Shown: positions 57,202-64,000 of the stretch, piece after piece
Numbering within the stretch: the first letter of the stretch is position 1
How the letters are laid out: every line of letters starts with the position of its first letter
Assembly (NCBI GenBank): GCA_021613375.1
Contig: CM038717.1
Coordinates: 38,877,132 to 38,941,131 of the forward strand
Direction of reading: 5' to 3'
DNA: 64,000 nt
Source: Megaleporinus macrocephalus
Taxonomy: Eukaryota > Chordata > Actinopteri > Characiformes > Anostomidae
Translations under genes and position numbers: made by a program
Notes under the pieces: model-generated
What the model saw: the letters and a program-made list of their open reading frames with translations, nothing else
Databases searched by the model: none
What the model was told of the DNA's origin: nothing

Positions 57202-57738
57202 CTGGAGGAAAAGCAGGAGTGGGGAGAGCTCAGGACTCAAACTCAGTATATAAGGTGTACTAAGGTATACCAAGTTATACCAGTCTATACTTCCAATGTA
57301 AGTCAATGGAACCAGAATTTTTTCAATGGTGTTTTGGAGCATTATTGAGATTTCCACACAATGAAAAATGAATATTGACAAAAGTGAAGAGATTCATATA
57401 CTTTTGAACAAGCAAGAGAAGATTGGTTCTCTGACTACATATAAAAACCCATTAAAAGTATGTCTTAAAATAAGTAAATACATAAGTAAATAAATAAAAT
57501 GTCATGGTTCCTAAAAGCAGACTATGAAATCGTGCCAGCGTAAACAATGCCGTGTGGGCGGAGGTAGGAAAGTAATTGCTAGCAGCTCTCCAGCCTACGG
57601 GTAACGAGCTGGGTGCTGGTCTACACAACCCCAGCACAAGCTCCAGCTTAATTATGTGTATGTGAAGACTTGTGTGCTTGTGTTTGTGTAGTACTCGAGT
57701 AGGTCATCTGGGCTGCATTTGCAGGAGATGTTTCTTAC
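57202..57738. other. intron of the death receptor gene
   Basis: AT-rich. CAATGTAAGTCAATGGAACC at 57294 recurs (one difference) at 61825 in another intron of the same gene, probably as part of a dispersed repeat. Confidence 0.5.
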
Positions 57739-57775
57739 CATGTAATGGGATGAGTTTTCTTGGAGGGCAGTCGTC
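57739..57775 (-). CDS. TRAIL-receptor-like death receptor, 37-bp microexon
   Basis: Encodes DDCPPRKLIPLH plus the first base of the next codon, the linker just before the death domain. The acceptor is TTCTTTCACAG and the donor GTAAGA. The phases (0 in, 1 out) fit both neighbours, which supports this tiny exon. Confidence 0.8.
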
Positions 57776-58237
57776 CTGTGAAAGAAGCATTAGCGTTAGC
57801 TTCAGTGTAGAAAGGGTTTGATAACTTTTCCATGACTCATCATTAGAGCTTACTCTGAATTCCTAGCAGCCCTGAGAATCATTCCAGTCCCTCACTACTG
57901 ATCGAGTTTGAACAAGCAAATTTCACATCTTTACACAAAGTTCATCAAAGGTACAACCCTGCCCAACCCTGCCCAACCCTGCTTCTGCAACAACAGCCCA
58001 TTGAGCTTCACCTCCACCTTTACGTAAAACGCCTAATCCAGATAATCAAGGTCTGCAGGAATGTCTGAATGCTGTTCGGAGAAGAGGTACTCTAAACTCT
58101 AAACTCTACAGAGCTGAGCATCAAGTCCAGACACAGCTACAGCTCAATACAGTACAATACATTCCACTGGGATTATACAGTAACACACAACTAAAGTAAT
58201 ACAATATAACACAATACGACATACCTGAAGATCTTAA
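57776..58237. other. intron of the death receptor gene
   Basis: Unassigned sequence with ACCCTGCCCA repeated twice at 57955-57975. It ends at the TTAA (58234-58237) that flanks copy C. Confidence 0.45.
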
Positions 58238-59152
58238 AGGAACCCGGCTGGTACCACTTGTAAGCCTTAATATGATGTAATAACTCTAAATTATTAAGAC
58301 ACGTTCAAAAATCCCAAAGGTAGCTTTTAAATTTGCGCTTTTGTTCTAAATATGTAACATATGGATGCAGCCATTATTACTGACGTGCAATGCCTGCTGG
58401 GTAGATGAGGTCAGATGGTTTCAGGTCTGAACTGGACTGTGGTGTGAAGGAGTGAGTGTTAGTTACTAACTAGCTTAAAGAAAACCATGTACATTGTGTT
58501 GTTGATGTTGTTTCAGTGAAAGGCAGTGTGAAGACTGATATTAGTCTAAACAGCTTCACAAACATAAACAAGGAGAATAGTTAGTGAAGCAGCGTGTGGA
58601 CCAACACAGCTACCCAAAGACAGTACAGTCCTAGTAGTGAACATACTACTTCACTAATAAAGGAGTGTGAAGCTCAGAGACACTCCCGTTCAGTGTATCT
58701 AGCTGTTTACTGAGAGTGAATGTTTCCTGCTAGAAAGCGGAGCTCCTTTAACAGACACTCTCCTTCTCCGTCAACACCAACACACAGCTTCACAACAACT
58801 CCAGCACTGTGTTCACTCTCTCCTCCACCCTCTCTGTTCACCATTTACACTAACGTGGTGTGTGATGTCACCGCTGATGTCAGAAATGTTGAGTTCTAGT
58901 TAAAACTGTAAAGACTGAACAGTAGCATGTTTAGTAGCTAGCTGTGCTCGAGCGTGACGGCTGGTTACTGCAACCATATGACGTCACTACCCGCTGATCA
59001 CGTCAGTAGATACAACAATGGAGACCAACGTGCAGCAGATTTTACACAAAATCTAATAAATCTGATACTTTTAGTGATTTTTATAACCTGTCCTAATAAT
59101 TTAGTCATTACATCATATTAAGACTTACAAGTGTTACCAGCCAGGGGTTCCT
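58238..59152 (+). mobile_element. TTAA-flanked inverted-repeat transposon, copy C
   Basis: Perfect TTAA on both sides (58234-58237 and 59153-59156). The ends are AGGAACCCGGCTGGTACCAC and, in reverse, AGGAACCCCTGGCTGGTAAC. It lacks the central block kept by copies A and B (deleted after CAACACAGCTACCCAAAGAC) and has no coding capacity. TTAA targets are typical of piggyBac and Kolobok superfamilies. Confidence 0.8.
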
Positions 59153-59286
59153 TTAAGTCAGCACAGTTCAATTGTATTAATTTAATAGTTTTTCAGTTCT
59201 TTTCACCCCAACCTTTTTCGATGTTTTTAATCTGTGTTTAGGATCATTATCCTGCTGTACGCTATACAAACATTCTGTAACATCTT

Positions 59287-60451
59287 GGTTCTGTCTCAAA
59301 ACCCAGTGAGCTTCCTAAGTAGACACTGACACTGGATCAGCAGTGTTCTCTCCTCGTCTCTCCTCATAAGTTAGAGAGAGACTGGGTCATGGCTTGTTCC
59401 CGCCCACTGCATGTGAGCAGTGTTTACTGACCTCAGCGTCTCAGCTCCATGGGTTCTCCTCTTGTGGGTTCTACTGCAGTGTTTCTGGTTTATGCTCTGG
59501 AGGAGCGGAGTAGACACTGCAGTCAGACGCCCACGTTTAAGGAGACGAGCGCTGCTGCTGATCACTTACTTTGATAATTAGAAAAAAGTCACCGCTCGGA
59601 GCTCCACTTAGTTTAGCTTGTGTTGAATCATGGGATTGTCTTATGCCTGATTCACACTACACGACTGGTTGGATTCTTTCAGTTGTTGTGGTTTTCACAC
59701 TACATGACTGGTCGGCAACACGGGGTCACCAATTACACGATTTTCACTCTGGAGAAGACTCGCCCACTCATCTGGCTTCGGTCCAAATCACGTTTTAGTC
59801 ACGAGAACAAACGAGAACTAAACTCGTGTGAGAGCTAGCAACACCACGTAGAACATACGTTATTTCCAAAGCAGACGTCAACAAACCAGCGATACGAGTT
59901 GTTACTGCGCTGATCTCGAGAAAGAAGAAAAAGTACGAAGATATATAAAGACACGGTGCCAGCAGGGACGGACTGTTCTGCAGAGAGAGCTGGAGGTAAA
60001 TATTTAATATTTTATTAATGAAAACCTGACGCCCGCAGCCGCAGAGAGATTGCGTGAACAGTGACGGGGTTCTTTCTCTACGTGATCCCATTGGCTGTAG
60101 CTAGACGCTGCTGTTGACTCACAGTCGCCGACTGGCCTAGATATTAAACATGCTAGACGTTTGCCGAGCATCTCCGATTAGTCGGTGAGCGTCTTTCAAC
60201 CGTTGACACTACACGACTGAGCGAGCGCTGAGTGGTCGCCAATTCTCCTCCGAGCAGAGTTTTTGTCTGCGATCTATAAAAAACAGTCGGCGACTGAAAA
60301 ACCAGGCCAAAATCGACTGAAGAATCATTCGATGTCTTCTAACAACTCAGTTAAAGGAAGGAACCTCAGTAGTCAGTGTATTCAGGGGAGGTAAAAACCG
60401 GGACAGTCTAGGCTGCCTGTGCAGACGCTCAGTAGGCTTTGAGACAGAACC
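59287..60451. mobile_element. inverted-repeat element X, copy 2, interrupted
   Basis: Perfect 14-bp inverted termini GGTTCTGTCTCAAA / TTTGAGACAGAACC. Both ends match copy 1 at 42869-43461. The middle is replaced by element Y at about 59644-60340. Confidence 0.75.
59644..60340. mobile_element. element Y nested in element X
   Basis: It begins TGCCTGATTCACACTACACG and ends around GCGACTGAAAAACCAGGCC, an inverted pair typical of a fish hAT-like MITE. TTGTCTTA before it and ATGTCTTC after it (60330-60337) may be a degenerate 8-bp target duplication. Copy 1 of X is uninterrupted here (ATTGTCTTAGCGGCTGAGG). Confidence 0.65.
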
Positions 60452-60602
60452 TTTGCGTGTTGTTAAAAGTAAATTGAATTCACTGTCTGTTTGTTTCTTC
60501 ATAGTCTGGACGTCTTCATTATGATTCTAACGGGTGGGAAAACATTTTGGGGGGCTCTGTATCCCAACCTGTTCCCCTCACACTGCAGTTCTAGATACTA
60601 AC

Positions 60603-60914
60603 CTTCGCCCAAGTCTCCGGCTCTCGTTCTCCGTTCACTACAGGCCTCTGTATCCGGGGGCTGTGGCGCGGGGATTCACCCAGAGAGGGCGCTGTGATGG
60701 GCAGTGCAGACAGACTGGTCTGAGAAGAGCTGGTAGTGTTGGGCAGGCTGTCCCCCAGTCCCCTGTCTTCGTCCTCCACTGGCATGCTTTTAGGGCTTTG
60801 GCCCTGAGTTTCCTGCAGCAGGGGGCGGGACTCTGGGCGGGGCTCCTCCGCCTCCTCCAAATCCGCGTTGCGGCTGTTCTCCTTCTCCTCCACCGAGGGG
60901 GCGCACACTCCGTC
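60603..60914 (-). CDS. TRAIL-receptor-like death receptor, cytoplasmic linker exon
   Basis: A 312-bp exon of 104 codons, phase 0 at both ends. It encodes DGVCAPSVEEKENSRNADLE followed by a Glu/Pro- and then Ser/Thr-rich segment and ...RPVVNGEREPETWAK. No folded domain is evident, so it should be a disordered linker between membrane and death domain. The acceptor is TTGTCACTCAG and the donor AAG|GTTAGT. The clean phase and composition support it as coding. Confidence 0.8.
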
Positions 60915-61049
60915 CTGAGTGACAAGGTGGACAGTCGGTGTGAATCGTGGTTTAACTTAAAAGCTGAGCGTGCACGTTTCAGGAGGTCAGTGTGAACTAT
61001 ATGATGTGGAGCTGTGTAGGTGTTATGGTGGGAGTTCCAAATGACTTAC
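60915..61049. other. short intron of the death receptor gene
   Basis: A 135-bp intron with GTAAGT donor and CACTCAG acceptor (read on the - strand). Confidence 0.7.
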
Positions 61050-61090
61050 TATGGGAATCTTGACCTCATCGTTTGGAGCAACTGGACTCG
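61050..61090 (-). CDS. TRAIL-receptor-like death receptor, 41-bp microexon
   Basis: Completes an Ala codon and encodes SPVAPNDEVKIPI, just inside the membrane. The acceptor is TTTCTCTTCCAG and the donor ATA|GTAAGT. Phase 1 in, 0 out fits both neighbours. Confidence 0.78.
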
Positions 61091-62019
61091 CTGGAAGAGA
61101 AAAAATAAAATTAATAAACATCCAGTTATCATCACTAACACTGCAGCTAAATTAGATCAACTGCTGTTATTTCAGTAGGTACTACAGAATATTCAGTATC
61201 AACTATGGAACCGATACATCATCACTGTCCAGAGAACTAATCTCCAGTCCTGGAATCAGTGGTCTGAGAGGAAGCAACTCATCTTCTAAACGAGTCCAGA
61301 ATTAGTCCCGGATTCAGACTCAATCTTGAAAATACTCTTAGAGTTAAAGGGGTTCGTTGAGAATGAACGTAATTGCTGAAACAACCCGTCAACAAATTCA
61401 GCACATACAGTTTTGTTCAAAAGTTTTAGGACACTTGAACTGAATCTGAACTGAACTGATATTGAATTTAATGTAATTTCTATTGTTATTAAAAGTGGTG
61501 TTGGTGGTGCGGAGAGTAGATTCTGCTGTACGAGCCTCTGGAGGCAGCGTTGTGATCTGAGGGGCTTCAGTTGTCAGATGGAGGCTCGGCAGCGGACCAC
61601 CAGAATGCACTGAATGATGATGAAATGTTGTGGTGTTGCAAAGATTATTGAAACGATGTCACTGAGAATGCTCTCTGTAACCAAAGCTAAAGGCGGTTCA
61701 TCCAAATATTTTTGTTCGGGCAGTGTACAACATATAAAGTAAACACTGAGTGTAAATATCGTTGCTGTCCAAAGAAAAAAAAATAGCAACTTTACAAGAA
61801 AAGACAAAAACAGTCTTTACTTTCAATGCAAGTCAATGGAACCAGAATTTGTCGTTTTCAAATGAAAAAAAAAAAAGATTTTCTTTGGACAGCGACAATA
61901 TATTGAGTACTATGTAATAGTTTTAGTCACTCAAGGACATTATTATATATTAAAGCTATTAAGTTAGCTAGAAAGTTTTTATTTACTCAGTAAACACTTT
62001 ATTATTAAATATTAATCAG
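61091..62019. other. intron sequence with a MITE-like stretch
   Basis: 61408-61740 runs from ACAGTTTTGTTCAAAAGTTT to ATATTTTTGTTCGGGCAGTG, a likely Tc1-like or MITE remnant. The rest is unassigned. Confidence 0.4.
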
Positions 62020-62455
62020 TATTAATAGAGTAAGTAGTGCTTTTACACTTTATTATTAAATATTAATCAGTATTAATAGAGTAAGTAGAGCTTTTACACT
62101 TTATTATTAAATATTAATCAGTATTAATAGAGTAAGTAGAGCTTTTACACTTTATTACTAAATATTAATCAGTATTAATAGAGTAAGTAGAGCTTTTACA
62201 CTTTATTATTAAATATTAATCAGTATTAATAGAGTAAGTAGAGCTTTTACACTTTATTATTAAATATTAATCAGTATTAATAGAGTAAGTAGAGCTTTTA
62301 CACTTTATTAAATATTAAACAGTATTAATAGAGTAAGTAGAGCTTTTACACTTTATTATTAAATATTAATCAGTATTAATAGAGTAAGTAGAGCTTTTAC
62401 ACTTTATTATTAAATATTAATCAGTATTAATAGAGTAAGTAGTGTTTTTCATACG
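62020..62455. repeat. 51-bp minisatellite, about 8.5 copies
   Basis: The unit is built on CTTTTACACTTTATTATTAA and ATATTAATCAGTATTAATAG, then AGTAAGTAGAG. Copies are nearly identical, one being shortened near 62305. It lies within a death receptor intron. Confidence 0.95.
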
Positions 62456-63238
62456 TCAGTGTGTTTATTAACTCTTTCCAAGCTTCTCCTAAACAACCCA
62501 GTATTATTATCAGTTCTCATCTAATACCTGCTTTGACTGCTCAGTACTTCATTAAGATAAATCAAGATTTGCTGCTGAAGGAACTGAATACATTCATACA
62601 ATGTCTGGGGCGTCCAGGAGAAATCTGGAACCTAACTTTGTTCTTCAAACTGGATCAAGATCTGATCTACTTCTCTCACAATAACATATTCATCTTACTT
62701 TGTATTGTATGTAGGATTATTTACATCTGTTCTAATCAGATCTGATGTTCTTACTGGTTGTACTCAGTAGTGTGTATGTGTAGTCTGTTTTAATGGGTTT
62801 TTAAAATTCTGCAGCGCCTCTAGTGAGTAATGAGTCTCTGCTGAACAGAAGTGGGTGTTTTATTAAATGTTTGGGCTTTTTGTCAACAACCCTAACCCTA
62901 AACCTAACCCTAAGCTTAACCATGACTGGAGTGATTGATTGAAAAATTCCTACAACCAGTAATAATTGGACAGCTGAGATACACCCACTCGCTATGCTGT
63001 GCAGAGACATCTGCTTGGCTTCAGTGTGGTAGGGCTAGAGTACCACTGTTTTTTATTTCTTCAGTTTAATCCAACATGAAGATGTTCAACCAGACTAATA
63101 TAAATGTGATGTATATCAAAGATCCCAAAGATCCAAAATACCAAACTACTTCAGTTCTTTTAAATATTAAAGCTTACCAAAACTTGGAAACCCTAATCTA
63201 ACGTATACACGCCCCCGAAGTAGAGAGGTTTAATATAC
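62456..63238. other. intron sequence with a telomere-like patch
   Basis: 62888-62921 holds ACCCTAACCCTAAACCTAAC and CCTAAGC, a short degenerate telomere-type repeat. No exon is recognised. Confidence 0.5.
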
Positions 63239-63322
63239 CTTGTCCTCCACATGGACGCTTCTTCCACCAAAACCAAGCTGCAGCCCCCACAGCAACAAAA
63301 AGTAGGAGGAGACACAAAACCC
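63239..63322 (-). CDS. TRAIL-receptor-like death receptor, transmembrane exon
   Basis: An 84-bp exon encoding GVLCLLLLFVAVGAAAWFWW then KKRPCGGQ: one hydrophobic membrane span followed by a basic stop-transfer. The acceptor is CTGTTTTTCACAG and the donor GTATAT. Phase 1 at both ends fits its neighbours. It marks a type I membrane receptor. Confidence 0.9.
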
Positions 63323-63443
63323 CTGTGAAAAACAGAAACAGAGCCTCGTTCACAGCCGCGATCGCTGGCATCAGCTTACACACATCACGTGGCAGATACG
63401 AGGACGGAGACACTCGAGCGTCTTCACGCCGTTGACTGGTTAC

Positions 63444-63586
63444 CTGCTGCAACGGCGCCGCTCTTCGAGGGTTCGGGTGGCAGTGTGGGTTTGGCGGTGG
63501 GGTCGTGGGGCGAGGGAGGGCGTTTCCTGCACTTGGTGTTGGAGGTGGGTGTGCACTTGTGCTCCTCCATTTCATCCCCTTTACAC
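63444..63586 (-). CDS. TRAIL-receptor-like death receptor, end of cysteine-rich domain and stalk
   Basis: A 143-bp exon. CKGDEMEEHKCTPTSNTKCR is the end of a TNFR cysteine-rich domain (compare C-T-x-T-x-N-T-x-C in TRAIL and TNF receptors). A Pro/Ser-rich stalk follows (...PTAKPTLPPEPSKSG...) up to the membrane exon. The acceptor is CCTGCTTTCAG and the donor GTAACC; phase 2 in, 1 out. Earlier exons (signal peptide, upstream cysteine-rich repeats) are not in the window. Confidence 0.88.
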
Positions 63587-64000
63587 CTGAAAGCAGGAGC
63601 CGGAGACGGAGACAATAGTGAGGCCTTTAAAAACAGAAAGGAGCCACAAAAGCAGAGCAGCCTTATTGTTCAGACAGACAAAGGAGATGTTCCATAGCTG
63701 CTCTCTCGGGGAAGGAGGAGTGATTAGATGGAGGATCTGACTAATGGATCTGACTCATAGTTCGAAGGACTGAGGATTCTGAGGCCAAACAATTGAACAA
63801 ACGTATCACATGTTGTGATTTTTGGGTCTTTATGGCTTCATCTGAACTGCTACTTGTGCAGAAGTTGGCTCACCACCAATCAAAATAAGTTTTTTTGATC
63901 CTCTTACAGTAAACAGATCTAAATATTTAGTGTTTCTGCAAATTGTCGGTGTCCAATGAAAAACATGTGTCTCCATGTTTGTCGATTTTCAATTTTCTAC
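63587..64000. other. intron of the death receptor gene, to window end
   Basis: No further exon of the receptor is recognised before the window edge. Confidence 0.5.

Noticed and set aside
56744..57253. A 169-codon + strand ORF opposite the death domain exon
   Set aside because: It is the antisense shadow of the GC-rich death domain exon, which matches a known fold on the - strand.
60534..60995. A 153-codon + strand ORF opposite the receptor linker exon
   Set aside because: Antisense shadow; the - strand frame has matching splice sites and phases on both sides.

Overview
The window looks like vertebrate nuclear DNA, most likely from a teleost fish. It has intron-rich genes with GT-AG junctions, AT-rich introns, many minisatellites, and transposon types typical of fish (L2-like and other LINEs, Tc1-like, hAT-like, TTAA-flanked inverted-repeat elements, tRNA-derived SINE). 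An otophysan fish (characiform or catfish group) is my guess from the repeat types, with low confidence.

Three protein-coding genes are supported. (1) On the + strand, a complete six-exon rhodopsin-class GPCR lies at 10973-47591. It encodes 454 residues and aligns by eye, exon by exon, with the pyroglutamylated RFamide peptide receptor QRFPR/GPR103. All five introns keep the reading frame. Exon 4 has a second, phase-identical donor that would add 31 residues to the third intracellular loop. (2) On the - strand, 52525-53526 holds an intronless 333-residue ORF that I do not recognise. It has a helix-hairpin-helix-like N-terminus, a basic coiled-coil-like stretch and a strong Kozak context. (3) On the - strand, 63586 down to 56912, are the last six exons of a TRAIL-receptor-like TNF receptor superfamily gene: the end of a cysteine-rich domain, a membrane segment, an acidic/proline-rich linker and a C-terminal death domain. 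Its 5' exons lie beyond base 64000. The receptor genes converge, with the unknown gene between them.

Most of the rest is repeats. Bases 1-1522 are a 36/39/41-bp minisatellite. 2388-2681 is a CpG-rich candidate promoter and leader exon. Intron 1 of qrfpr (11304-21750) holds a 56-bp minisatellite that was duplicated and interrupted by an L2-like LINE; that LINE contains a 46-bp tandem array grown from its own reverse transcriptase codons. Intron 2 (21910-34016) has a purine tract, a fold-back element, a full TTAA-flanked element and a dead Tc1-like transposase. Intron 3 (34079-40384) is dominated by about 200 copies of a 20-bp repeat that looks like the A-box end of a tRNA-like sequence, split by a LINE insertion. 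Introns 4 and 5 carry nested LINE fragments and a CA repeat abutting a weak splice donor. From 48 kb on there are nested hAT-like elements, an LTR-like sequence, the unknown gene, a 42-bp repeat with an open frame, a probable long 3' UTR, and nested transposons in the TNFR introns.

All family calls come from reading the sequence and recalled family features. No database search or alignment program was run.
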